From the NCBI GenBank assembly GCA_026989435.1, contig JALSJI010000091.1, forward strand, positions 1 through 37,286: a DNA stretch of 37,286 bases, read 5' to 3'. Positions 7,539 through 15,702 of this stretch are shown here, piece by piece. Each line of letters starts with the position of its first letter. Position 1 is the stretch's first letter. This DNA is from Sulfurovum sp. GTDB lineage: Bacteria; Campylobacterota; Campylobacteria; Campylobacterales; Sulfurovaceae. The position numbers and the translations under genes were made by a program. The notes under the pieces were generated by a model. It had not been told where the DNA came from. It did no database searches and saw only the letters and a program-made list of their open reading frames with translations.

Positions 7539-8294
7539 ATGAAGTTGGGTTTCTTAGTCGACCTGAACCTCTGTATGGGTTGTAAAGGTTGCGAGATAGC
7601 GTGTAAAGTGGAAAATGAAGTGCCGTTAAGTACATGGCGTTTGCGTGTAAAGTATATTGATTTGGGGACATTCCCAGATACGAGACGATCTTTCACTCCG
7701 TTACGATGTAATCACTGTGAATCAGCTCCTTGTGAGCGTATTTGTCCGGTCTCGGCACTGCATTATCTTGAAAACGGTATTGTAAATATAGATAGTGAAA
7801 GATGTATCGGGTGTGCAGGGTGTATGATGGCCTGTCCTTATGGCGCTATCTATATGGATCCTGAGACAAATACGGCAGACAAATGTACATATTGTGCCCA
7901 TCGTATTGAGTCGGGTATGATGCCTGCTTGTGTAGTTGCCTGTCCGGTTGAGGCAAATATATTCGGAGATTTAGATGATGATCATTCAAATATATCACTC
8001 TATATCATGGAGCATAAAGGTGCCGTACAGGTACGTAAACCTGAAAAGCATACAGTCCCTACACATTTTTATGTAGGTGGTGGAAACCAAACACTTAATC
8101 CTCTGGCACATAAGAGACTAGAGGGGTATAATCTCTTTAACGATGTGACTCATTTAGAGCATGTGGGTGACAAAAATCACGGTATTTTGGATAGGTTTTT
8201 AGCCCCGTTTGTAGGGCATGAAGAGCTGGACAACAAGAGCTTTGTTGAGTCTGCTACATCTAAAGAAACACATAGCCAAGAGGGAGGTCACTAA
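7539..8294 (+). CDS. Four-cluster Fe-S electron transfer subunit (PsrB/DmsB/NrfC type)
   Basis: A 251-residue polyferredoxin subunit. Four cysteine groups are visible: CMGCKGCEIAC, CNHCESAPCERICP, CIGCAGCMMACP and CTYCAHRIESGMMPAC followed by VACP, the usual order in the beta subunits of DMSO, polysulfide, tetrathionate and related reductases. It would relay electrons between the membrane subunit and the molybdenum site. It has no Tat signal of its own, so it is presumably exported together with the Tat-tagged catalytic subunit. The C-terminal 70 residues are less conserved in appearance. The gene order B-C-A (Fe-S, membrane, catalytic) differs from the A-B-C order of classical psr and dms operons. 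Confidence 0.92.
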   Translation: MKLGFLVDLNLCMGCKGCEIACKVENEVPLSTWRLRVKYIDLGTFPDTRRSFTPLRCNHCESAPCERICPVSALHYLENGIVNIDSERCIGCAGCMMACPYGAIYMDPETNTADKCTYCAHRIESGMMPACVVACPVEANIFGDLDDDHSNISLYIMEHKGAVQVRKPEKHTVPTHFYVGGGNQTLNPLAHKRLEGYNLFNDVTHLEHVGDKNHGILDRFLAPFVGHEELDNKSFVESATSKETHSQEGGH

Positions 8295-8295
8295 A

Positions 8296-9246
8296 ATGAT
8301 AGAGAATACAGTTCATGCAACACAAGCAGTTGTTTCACTTGATGTACCTATACAAGGTCTTGTTTGGGGAAGTATTATTACTGTCAATATGTGGGCAAAG
8401 AGTATTGGGACGGGTGTAGTTTTTTTGGCAGCTTTTCTTTGGTTTAGACACAAAAAAGATGATATGCCAAATTTAAAATGGGCGATGCCTTTAATTGCCT
8501 TTGTCTCATTAAATGTATTTTTGTTCTTTACGTTAATAGATTTACATCAACCATATAGAATGATACATATCTTTACACATCCGCACTGGACTTCGTCTAT
8601 TACTGTGGGTGCATGGATGGCATCTCTCTTTTTGGGTTTAATTACTATACTTATGTTGATTGGTATAGGAGAAAAATTTCCCGGTGTACCCTTTAAGGGG
8701 TGTTTACTAACTAAGTTTGGCAGAAACAATGCATCACTTTATGAAAAAATATTTCCGTTTTTGGTATTTTTGGCAATTCCTGTTACAACCTATACTGCTA
8801 TCATTATGGCACAATCTTCTGCACGCGAGTTGTGGCAGGCACCGACAGAAGTGATGCAGATGATGTGGGCAGCACTCATGGCAGGTTCGGCAGCACTTGT
8901 ATTTATCTCCGGTTCATGGTCGAGAGAGGCTAGAAGAGATTTGACACTGATTCTTGCAATCTCTACATTTTTCTCGTTCGCTATGTATATGTCGGAGTAT
9001 TTTTTCTCATTTAAGTCGGCAGAAGCAGAAGCAGTCTTAGAGTATGTTCATGTAGGCGGTCCATACAATATTGAATTTTGGGCTGGATTGACTTTAGGGT
9101 TTATTATTCCATTTTTTATTGCAGTAGGCAATATGAAAAGCGACAATAAAACACTGCTTAAATTTGCAGCATTGTTGGCATTGGTAGGTTTATTCCTAGT
9201 TAAAGATGTGTGGCTTAAGATTCCACAATTATTACCATTAAGTTAA
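8296..9246 (+). CDS. NrfD/PsrC-type membrane quinone-interacting subunit
   Basis: A 316-residue polytopic protein of the NrfD/PsrC family, with about eight hydrophobic segments starting near residues 20, 55, 90, 135, 168, 205, 230 and 265. It has no haem-ligand pattern and would exchange electrons with the membrane quinone pool. I start it at the ATG at 8296, which follows AGGGAGG by seven bases; the open frame goes back to 8218, but that extension overlaps the Fe-S gene out of frame. Motifs such as PHWTSSITVGAWMASLFLG and PYNIEFWAGLTLGFIIPFF resemble the family. The stop is 13 bases before the catalytic subunit. Confidence 0.9.
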   Translation: MIENTVHATQAVVSLDVPIQGLVWGSIITVNMWAKSIGTGVVFLAAFLWFRHKKDDMPNLKWAMPLIAFVSLNVFLFFTLIDLHQPYRMIHIFTHPHWTSSITVGAWMASLFLGLITILMLIGIGEKFPGVPFKGCLLTKFGRNNASLYEKIFPFLVFLAIPVTTYTAIIMAQSSARELWQAPTEVMQMMWAALMAGSAALVFISGSWSREARRDLTLILAISTFFSFAMYMSEYFFSFKSAEAEAVLEYVHVGGPYNIEFWAGLTLGFIIPFFIAVGNMKSDNKTLLKFAALLALVGLFLVKDVWLKIPQLLPLS

Positions 9247-9259
9247 GGAGCAGGCGACT

Positions 9260-12200
9260 ATGACAAAATCAATGAAAAATGATAACAATTTTATCGAAGG
9301 AAGAAGATCTTTTTTAAAAGGTACGGCATATACAGTCGCAGGTGCCACACTTGCATCCGGAGTATTTAAGACCTTGGCAGATACCCCTGCACAAGCAGAA
9401 ACAAAATTTACACCCACACCAAAAACACTTGCTTTTTATCCACCTTTAGAGAAGTGGGATAGTTTTTACGAGCTAAGCGGAGAAGATTGGAAACGTGGCG
9501 GAACATTAAGACACGGTGTACAAAGTAAAGAGAATCCGGATGGTATTAAAGCCATTGAATATATGCTTGTACCGACATCGTGTTCAAACTGTGAGGCTTC
9601 ATGTGGTTTGACTGCATGGGTGGATTTGTCTACCTATAAGGCCGGGGGACAACTTGCCGTAAAGAAATTTATGGGAAATCCGCTACACTCGGGATCTCGT
9701 GGAAGAAACTGTGCAAAGGGTTATGCCGCTCAGTCACAGATGTACGACCCGGATAGAATACCATTTCCGCTTATGAGAGCACCGGGAAGTAAGAGAGGTG
9801 AAGGTAAATGGGTAAGGACTACCTGGGATGAAGCAATGGCAAAAATAGGGAAGAAGATGCATGATACGTTTAAGGTGGGTGATGAGATTTCTAAAAAGTC
9901 GATCATGTATCACGTGGGGCGTCCAAATGAAAACGGTTTTGGTCATCGTGTTCCTCACTCATTGGGTATAGACGGGTATGATTCTCATACGAATATCTGT
10001 TCGGCAGGTGCTAGACAGGGAACAATTCAGTGGACAAATGATGATAGAAACTCACCAGACTGGTCTAATGCAAAACTTATTTTTCTTCAGTCTTCTCATG
10101 CAGCAGACGCAGGCCATTACTACCAACAAGCAGCAGGGCGTATTGCCGAAGCACGTAAAAAAGGTGCTAAACTTGTGGTCTTGGATCCTAGGCTTTCAAA
10201 CTCTGCCGGTATGGCAGACTTATGGGTGCCTTGTTGGCCGGGAACAGAGACGGCTTTATATCTTTATCTTGCAAATCGAATCCTTAATGAAAAAGGTCTT
10301 AACGGAGAGGATTTAGTTAATCACAATTTTGTAAAAAACTGGGTGAACTGGGATCGCTTGATGAAAGATAGAGAGTATTTGCAGGTTTTAGTAGATAAGG
10401 GGTATATCAAGTCGGTTCCAGAAGGTGACAGCTATGAAGATTTTATTAAAATGATTGCAGAAATGTACTCTCCTTATACACTTGATTTTGTAGCAAAAGA
10501 GTGTCGTATAGAAAAACGTATTGTAGAAAAACTTTATGATATGTTTATTGATGCGGGAACAAGGGTTACTACATACATCTGGCGTGCAGGTCCTATAGGA
10601 CATAAGGGCGGATGGATGATTGCACGTTCTGCATTTTTGCCTTTTGTACTCCGCGGTGCAATGCAGGGAGACAAAGGCGGTATGGGACTACACCACTGGC
10701 ATGTAATATCCGTCAACGGCAAGGGTGATGCAGCCACTGAGGCGGGGGAACGTCCTGCAAAAGTAGATGTATGGAACGAGATTGCTTGGCCACCTGAGTA
10801 TCCGCTCTCTTCTTATGAGTTGAGCCATCTTATGCCACATTTGCTTTTAGACGATGAATGGAGAGCCAAATGGAATGCAAAAGGATTGCAAGTGCCTGAG
10901 AAGTTGGCCGTTTGGATACCTCGTATGTATAATCCGGTTTGGATTAATCCAGACGGATTTAGATGGATTGAGGCATTAAAACGTGAAGATAAAATTGAGC
11001 TCTCATTTAACCTCTCACCGACATGGTCAGAGACAAACTGGTATTGTGACTTTATTTTGCCTGTAGGATTAGCGGGTGAGAGACATGATCAACACTCAGA
11101 AGCCACTGAGCCTAAAAGATGGCTCTCTTTCCGAAATCCTGCACTTAGAGTTGCTTTGGAAAAAACAGGATGGAAACCAAAAGATCCGACTAGGGCAACG
11201 CTAGAGGCACATATTGAAGCAGGATTAGGTGAAGTATGGGAAGAGGTTGAATTTTGGGCAAATATTATGGTGCATCACGTAGACCCTGACGGATCTTTAG
11301 GCATTAGAAAGTACTGGGCATCCAAAGAGGATCCGACAAGGGCAGTGACGATTCCCGAGTGGTATCAGGCGGCTTTCGATAAGCTTCCAAACTTAAGACG
11401 TGCTGCAAAAGCAAAATACCCTAATTCAAAATATCCGAATTATGAGATGATGCGTGACATGGGTACATGGCTGGAAGAAGCCAATATCTATAAACCGCAA
11501 GAGAGACCGTTGAAAAAGGTTGGTTCCACCTATATTGCACATGGGCATGAGTATCCTCAAGAGCAGGTAAGAAAAGATGAGTTTGGTGTACTTTTAGCAA
11601 CAGATGAGCATGGTAAAGAGAAAGCCATCGGTGTAGAGGTTGATGGTGAGATAGTACAGGGATTCCACACGCTTACTAAAAAGCTTGATTTTTATTGTGA
11701 ATGGTTTAAAGAGTGGAAATGGCCGGAGTATGCAGTGCCGATTTATCCAACGACCAAAGAGAAACGTCAGGAGATGACGCATGTGGTAACACACGTACAT
11801 CATGACTTTATGACAAAAGAGAATGAGTTTGTACTCAATACGGTATTTAGATTGCCCTATAATATTCATACCCGTTCAGTAAACTCAAAACATCTTATGG
11901 AAATTTCACAAAACCATAATCCCGTATGGATTTATACAGAAGATGCAAAAAGGCTTGGTATTAAGCGCGGAGATGCCGTAAAAGTAACAATTACCGATAC
12001 CGTATCCGGACTTGAATCCGGTTATTTTATTGCTATGGCTGTGCCGACAGAAGCTACGATGCCGAGTGTATTAGCCTGTTCTCACCATGCAGGAAGATGG
12101 AAGCTTAAGAATGCAGTCGAGATACCAGGATTTGAACATAAGTTGGGTGTTATGGGTGTAGGTTCTCCACTCTATGACTTGACGATGGACGGTAAGATAG

Positions 12201-12589
12201 GTACGTTGAAGCCTAAACAGGGGATTGTTGCGGGTATGGAAGAGAATAAAGACTCTTGGCAGTTTAAAGCGTATAACAGAGACCTTGATAATATCTGGTG
12301 GGACGGACTTTCCGGTTCATGGCAAAATGCAGTGGCACCTACGCATACGGATCCTATATCGGGACACCATGCATGGCATCAAAAAGTTATTCTTGAAAAA
12401 GCAGGAAAAGATGATGTGATTGGTGATATCTATGTTAATTATGAGAATAATATGAAAGTCTATCAGGCTTGGAGAGACAAGTTGACTCGTCCGCTTGATA
12501 GTAATGATAAACTCAGACGTCCTCAACATATTAAACGTCCTGCGGTACCTTTGTCTGATAAAGCGTATGCAGTAAATATTAAGGGATAA
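9260..12589 (+). CDS. Tat-exported molybdopterin oxidoreductase, catalytic subunit (substrate unassigned)
   Basis: A 1109-residue CISM (DMSO-reductase) family enzyme. The twin-arginine signal is GRRSFLKG (Arg15-16), with hydrophobic residues 21-36 and likely cleavage after PAQA near 46. The 4Fe-4S site is Cys108-x2-Cys111-x3-Cys115-x35-Cys151. The likely molybdenum ligand is Cys247 in HTNICSAGARQG. Further domain signs are RKKGAKLVVLDPRLS and the C-terminal MGD-binding half with RLPYNIHTRS and AKRLGIKRGDAV. It would be periplasmic. It is longer than polysulfide reductase PsrA (about 750) and nearer TtrA (about 1020), so a polysulfide, tetrathionate, arsenate or related reductase or oxidase is possible; I cannot decide the substrate. 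An AAGGAG lies upstream. Confidence 0.9.
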   Translation: MTKSMKNDNNFIEGRRSFLKGTAYTVAGATLASGVFKTLADTPAQAETKFTPTPKTLAFYPPLEKWDSFYELSGEDWKRGGTLRHGVQSKENPDGIKAIEYMLVPTSCSNCEASCGLTAWVDLSTYKAGGQLAVKKFMGNPLHSGSRGRNCAKGYAAQSQMYDPDRIPFPLMRAPGSKRGEGKWVRTTWDEAMAKIGKKMHDTFKVGDEISKKSIMYHVGRPNENGFGHRVPHSLGIDGYDSHTNICSAGARQGTIQWTNDDRNSPDWSNAKLIFLQSSHAADAGHYYQQAAGRIAEARKKGAKLVVLDPRLSNSAGMADLWVPCWPGTETALYLYLANRILNEKGLNGEDLVNHNFVKNWVNWDRLMKDREYLQVLVDKGYIKSVPEGDSYEDFIKMIAEMYSPYTLDFVAKECRIEKRIVEKLYDMFIDAGTRVTTYIWRAGPIGHKGGWMIARSAFLPFVLRGAMQGDKGGMGLHHWHVISVNGKGDAATEAGERPAKVDVWNEIAWPPEYPLSSYELSHLMPHLLLDDEWRAKWNAKGLQVPEKLAVWIPRMYNPVWINPDGFRWIEALKREDKIELSFNLSPTWSETNWYCDFILPVGLAGERHDQHSEATEPKRWLSFRNPALRVALEKTGWKPKDPTRATLEAHIEAGLGEVWEEVEFWANIMVHHVDPDGSLGIRKYWASKEDPTRAVTIPEWYQAAFDKLPNLRRAAKAKYPNSKYPNYEMMRDMGTWLEEANIYKPQERPLKKVGSTYIAHGHEYPQEQVRKDEFGVLLATDEHGKEKAIGVEVDGEIVQGFHTLTKKLDFYCEWFKEWKWPEYAVPIYPTTKEKRQEMTHVVTHVHHDFMTKENEFVLNTVFRLPYNIHTRSVNSKHLMEISQNHNPVWIYTEDAKRLGIKRGDAVKVTITDTVSGLESGYFIAMAVPTEATMPSVLACSHHAGRWKLKNAVEIPGFEHKLGVMGVGSPLYDLTMDGKIGTLKPKQGIVAGMEENKDSWQFKAYNRDLDNIWWDGLSGSWQNAVAPTHTDPISGHHAWHQKVILEKAGKDDVIGDIYVNYENNMKVYQAWRDKLTRPLDSNDKLRRPQHIKRPAVPLSDKAYAVNIKG

Positions 12590-12596
12590 TTATAAA

Positions 12597-12636
12597 TATT
12601 GCAAGGAAGAGGCTTGTTGGTCTCCTCGATGCAATA
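12597..12636 (+). other. Intergenic hairpin after the catalytic subunit
   Basis: TATTGCA (12597-12603) and TGCAATA (12630-12636) form a perfect 7-bp stem that encloses a second GAGG/CCTC pairing. It begins seven bases after the catalytic subunit stop, and no T-run follows. It may be a processing or stability element that adjusts expression of the chaperone gene relative to the structural genes. Confidence 0.45.
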
Positions 12637-12649
12637 CTCTACCGTTTTG

Positions 12650-12680
12650 AAGATAGATGATTTTGCTGTTTATCTATCTT
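12650..12680 (+). terminator. Possible attenuator hairpin before the chaperone gene
   Basis: AAGATAGAT (12650-12658) and ATCTATCTT (12672-12680) form a perfect 9-bp stem with a 13-base loop, followed by TAAAG rather than a T-run. It sits 46 bases before the TorD-like gene. It is a weak terminator at best and could be a partial attenuator or an RNA-processing site. Confidence 0.4.
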
Positions 12681-12726
12681 TAAAGCTGTAAAGTGTCAAA
12701 TATTGAACATGAAAGAAAATAGATAG

Positions 12727-13380
12727 ATGGAAGAGCTTAAGATAGAGTTACAAAACCGTATTGCCATTTATGGCTTGATTTCAAGATTGATGTTGGTAGA
12801 GGTGGATGATGTTTTTTTAGATACCTTGGAAAAGGATCAAGCATTATTAGACCTGTTTCCAAACTATCAAAAATGGAATAAACGCAATGAACTTTCACGA
12901 GAAGAGCTTGTAAATAGATACTATAATGTAGACTTTACAAATCTTTTTTTAATGCATCTTGTACCCTATGAGTCTTTTTATACAAGAGATGATCAGATGA
13001 TTGAATCCGGTGGAGATAATCCTGTACTTGCACTCTATAACGATTTGGACTTTAAGGTCGATTTGCAAAAGGCTAGGGTTGTGAGTCCTGATCATATCGG
13101 GGTAGAATTGGAGTTTATGTATATGCTTTGCGTAGCCTCACTAAAGGCATTTTCTGCAGATGACAAAGATGCACTGTGTGAGCTCTATCAGGTACAGCGG
13201 GCATTTTTAAAAGAGCATCTTTTAGAGTGGGCACCGCTTTTTCTTATTAATGCTAAGCGTGAATCACGTACACCTTTGTATCATGACGGAAGTGAATTGA
13301 CTTTAGAGTTTTTGCTTTCGGATTTTGAATATCTTACGGATAAGTTAACTACATATTGCGGGAACCCTGTAGTATCATGA
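12727..13380 (+). CDS. TorD/DmsD-family molybdoenzyme chaperone
   Basis: A 217-residue, mostly helical cytoplasmic protein of the TorD/NarJ redox-enzyme maturation family. The family segment E-x2-YxxLFxxP appears in degenerate form as VDFTNLFLMHLVPYESFYTRD. HIGVELEFMYMLC corresponds to the helix usually written D-H-x2-x-E-L-x-F-M, and LLEWAPLFL to the later W-x-P-x-F motif. It would bind the Tat signal of the catalytic subunit and hold it until the cofactor is loaded. Its stop overlaps the next start (ATGA). The ribosome site is weak, which would keep chaperone levels below those of the structural subunits. Confidence 0.83.
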   Translation: MEELKIELQNRIAIYGLISRLMLVEVDDVFLDTLEKDQALLDLFPNYQKWNKRNELSREELVNRYYNVDFTNLFLMHLVPYESFYTRDDQMIESGGDNPVLALYNDLDFKVDLQKARVVSPDHIGVELEFMYMLCVASLKAFSADDKDALCELYQVQRAFLKEHLLEWAPLFLINAKRESRTPLYHDGSELTLEFLLSDFEYLTDKLTTYCGNPVVS

Positions 13381-14513
13381 AACTGCATTTAACTCTTAGC
13401 TCATGTGTACGTGCGACATCAAAGTTCTCAAAGTGTACCAAATGTGTGGATGCTTGTCCCGAATTTATACAAATATTGGATAATTTACCTACTTTTGCAA
13501 ACAATACGGGGGTAGAAGCAGCCGCTTGTGTGGGAGCATGTCCTACAGAATCATTTTCTCTTTCCGGGTTTTCTACTACGGAGTTTTTCTTTACTTTTTT
13601 AGAGTCGAAAATTAGACTGATATCACCAAAATTAAATGTGCCTTGTCTTTCGGTTCTCTCAGTAGAGCACCTTGTCTCTTTGGCACTGGTATCAGAAGAG
13701 ACGATTACGTTGGATATGAGTGCCTATGACAGTGAGAGTATATTGTATGAGCAGATTGATGCACGGATTGAGGAGGCAAATTTTATTCTCTTTTCTTTTA
13801 GTGATAAGCAACTAGAGACAAATATGCAAAAAATTGAGCATAAAACAGAGGAGGGTGTATCTAAACAAGACGAAGAAGAGGTGTCGTCTAGACGCTCTTT
13901 TTTAGGATCGGCTTCTCTTAAAGGCGTGGTTAAACATAAATTGACTTTTGATGAAGCCATTGAGGCTGAGGAGTTAAAGGCATTTCAGTTAGACAGGGCA
14001 ACGATTGCTAAAATACGAGAAAAAAATATACCTGATAAAAGGAAGATACTCTTTACTGCTCTTAAGCGTGCAGGTGTACCGGAAGTTTTTGAGGTGTTAC
14101 CCGAAGAGGAAGTCAGTTTTATTTCACAGAAGTTTGTTGATGATTCATGTACAAACTGTCAGATTTGTTATCGTATCTGTCCTACAGGGGCATTAAGTAC
14201 TGACGGAAAATTTTCTCTGATTCATTTTGATGCCATGCTTTGTGTGAAATGTAGATTGTGTCATGATGTATGTGAACCTGATGCGATACAGATGCAACCG
14301 GGATTTGAGATCAAAGAGTTGTTTGAGCCAACACAAAGAGTATTAGCCAAGTTTGATATAAAAAGATGTAATGAGTGTGGAAATAATTTTACTTATAAGG
14401 GCGGTGAACAGACTTGTCCACGCTGTCTTATTGAAGAGGAAGAGGCAATCTTTTTACATCAAAATGCTCTGAAGATGAAAGCACTTCTTGAGGATAAAAA
14501 AGAGGATACATAA
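13377..14513 (+). CDS. Polyferredoxin with C-terminal zinc-ribbon-like motif, molybdoenzyme operon
   Basis: A 378-residue cytoplasmic Fe-S protein. The N-terminal part has Cys10, Cys20-x2-Cys23-x3-Cys27-Pro and Cys51-x3-Cys55-Pro, an incomplete ferredoxin pattern. The C-terminal part has a regular pair, Cys258/261/264/268-Pro and Cys289/292/295/299. It ends with Cys331-x2-Cys334 and Cys347-x2-Cys350, resembling a zinc ribbon or rubredoxin-type knuckle. Between the halves, residues 171-177 read SRRSFLG, like a twin-arginine motif but internal and not followed by a hydrophobic stretch. The start is taken at the ATGA overlap with the chaperone gene (13377). A role in enzyme maturation or cytoplasmic electron supply is inferred from position. 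Confidence 0.8.
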   Translation: MKLHLTLSSCVRATSKFSKCTKCVDACPEFIQILDNLPTFANNTGVEAAACVGACPTESFSLSGFSTTEFFFTFLESKIRLISPKLNVPCLSVLSVEHLVSLALVSEETITLDMSAYDSESILYEQIDARIEEANFILFSFSDKQLETNMQKIEHKTEEGVSKQDEEEVSSRRSFLGSASLKGVVKHKLTFDEAIEAEELKAFQLDRATIAKIREKNIPDKRKILFTALKRAGVPEVFEVLPEEEVSFISQKFVDDSCTNCQICYRICPTGALSTDGKFSLIHFDAMLCVKCRLCHDVCEPDAIQMQPGFEIKELFEPTQRVLAKFDIKRCNECGNNFTYKGGEQTCPRCLIEEEEAIFLHQNALKMKALLEDKKEDT

Positions 14514-14560
14514 GTGTAGTGTTATAAAGCACTATACGGCTTTGAGGAGAATCAAGCAGT

Positions 14561-15043
14561 ATGAGACCAGAAGAGATAAAGCCTGATACGGCATTGTGTA
14601 CTATTTTGGGGTATAATGCCCAAACAGGGTACATGCGTAGATATTTCAACAAGATTATGAAATTGAATGCGATTAATGCAACGGCAATTGCACTCAATAT
14701 TAAAGATGAGCACTTTGATGTAACCATGTCAAGCGTGGGTGCATCAAAAGTGAAACAGATGATGATAGAAAAAGAGTTTGGACAAAGGGCCATTGGCTAT
14801 TGTGAAGACCTCAATGAGTGTGCCAAGAGGCAAGGGTATGTTGATTGTATAGAAGTACACGATAAAAAGGTATATGGTTATTGTTTTGATGATGATGCAG
14901 AGGCTCTTTTTGATCATAAAGTATTTTTAGATGAGCATATTGTATTTGTCGCTAAAATTATGTTGATAGCGCATCGCTGGTTTGGAGCCGATATCGATAT
15001 CAATAAGATCCCAGTATTAATAGGAGATAAAGTCGATGGATGA
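14561..15043 (+). CDS. Unrecognised 160-residue protein in the molybdoenzyme operon
   Basis: I do not recognise this protein. It has no signal peptide or membrane segment and is predicted cytoplasmic, with mixed alpha/beta character. It opens MRPEEIKPDTALCTILGYNA and has a stretch LNAINATAIALNIKDEHFDV that faintly recalls the substrate-binding half of shikimate dehydrogenase-type folds, which I cannot verify. Five cysteines (Cys13 and others in YCEDLNECAK, VDCIE and GYCFDDD) are not in a classical cluster pattern. It follows the polyferredoxin by 47 bases and overlaps the next gene by eight bases. Its place in the operon suggests a function tied to the molybdoenzyme. Confidence 0.72.
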   Translation: MRPEEIKPDTALCTILGYNAQTGYMRRYFNKIMKLNAINATAIALNIKDEHFDVTMSSVGASKVKQMMIEKEFGQRAIGYCEDLNECAKRQGYVDCIEVHDKKVYGYCFDDDAEALFDHKVFLDEHIVFVAKIMLIAHRWFGADIDINKIPVLIGDKVDG

Positions 15044-15494
15044 TTTAAGAAAAGAGTTTGAGAGTATTAGTGAACAACATTTTTATGCAAAACCGGCATT
15101 TGGACCTGACGGTCAGTGTGCTGCAGACGAAGAGGTTGATTTAAAAGATTATCCCTCTTATACGGAAGCACTCTATGCAAAGTTAATAGCACCCCATGTC
15201 TCGGGTGTCTATATTTCACGTTGGGATATTAAAGAGATTGCATTGGCAGCAGGTGATTCTATGGCAATTCATCCAAGAAAACGTATGTTTGAGCTTTTAA
15301 TGAAATATGCAACGAGTAAAGAAAATATGCAAAAGGTACTTGAGGTACTTAAGGTGCATATGGAGGATAAGATTGCGATTTATGAAGGATTTATTCAAGA
15401 CTTCCCAAGCACTGCTGAAGTTTTTGTACCAAAAATAGAAAAAGCCAGAAAAACAATTCAAATGTTTCCAAAAATTATTGAAGAGTACTTTTAA
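15036..15494 (+). CDS. Unrecognised 152-residue helical protein, end of the molybdoenzyme operon
   Basis: I do not recognise this protein. It is cytoplasmic and mainly helical. The first 45 residues are acidic, with a lone Cys in DGQCAADEE. The middle has YISRWDIKEIALAAGDSM and PRKRMFELLMKYA. The C-terminal half is a long amphipathic region rich in Lys and Glu (EDKIAIYEGFIQDF onward). The shape is compatible with a small chaperone or adaptor, but no motif proves it. The start at 15036 overlaps the preceding gene by eight bases, with AGGAG about nine bases upstream, so the two are probably translationally coupled. Confidence 0.72.
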   Translation: MDDLRKEFESISEQHFYAKPAFGPDGQCAADEEVDLKDYPSYTEALYAKLIAPHVSGVYISRWDIKEIALAAGDSMAIHPRKRMFELLMKYATSKENMQKVLEVLKVHMEDKIAIYEGFIQDFPSTAEVFVPKIEKARKTIQMFPKIIEEYF

Positions 15495-15702
15495 AAGTGC
15501 AAAATGGATCATCGCGGTATTTCATCGAATAGAGGGTGTATCAACATAGTTTTTATTGGTAAGACGAGAATCTTCTAAACACAAATTTTGTATACTGGTA
15601 TACGGTGAAAAAAGGGCACATCATAGTAGGAAGAAGCGAAAAGTCGATAGCATACTATATTTTATATGAATTAATATTAATAAAACAGAAAGTATATTCG
15701 GT
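15495..15702 (+). promoter_or_regulatory. 208-base gap with a GTATAC tandem; likely promoter region of the DUF2868 gene
   Basis: No gene is seen here. Two copies of the self-complementary hexamer GTATAC (15590-15595 and 15598-15603) are separated by two bases, which could be an operator or part of a -10. Further on, an AT-rich stretch (15650-15690) contains TATATT-like boxes before the ATG at 15703. The ribosome site there is poor. Confidence 0.35.

Noticed and set aside
15590-15603. GTATAC tandem as a defined operator
   Set aside because: Two copies of a self-complementary hexamer in AT-rich sequence are not enough to name a regulator; recorded only as a note on the gap.
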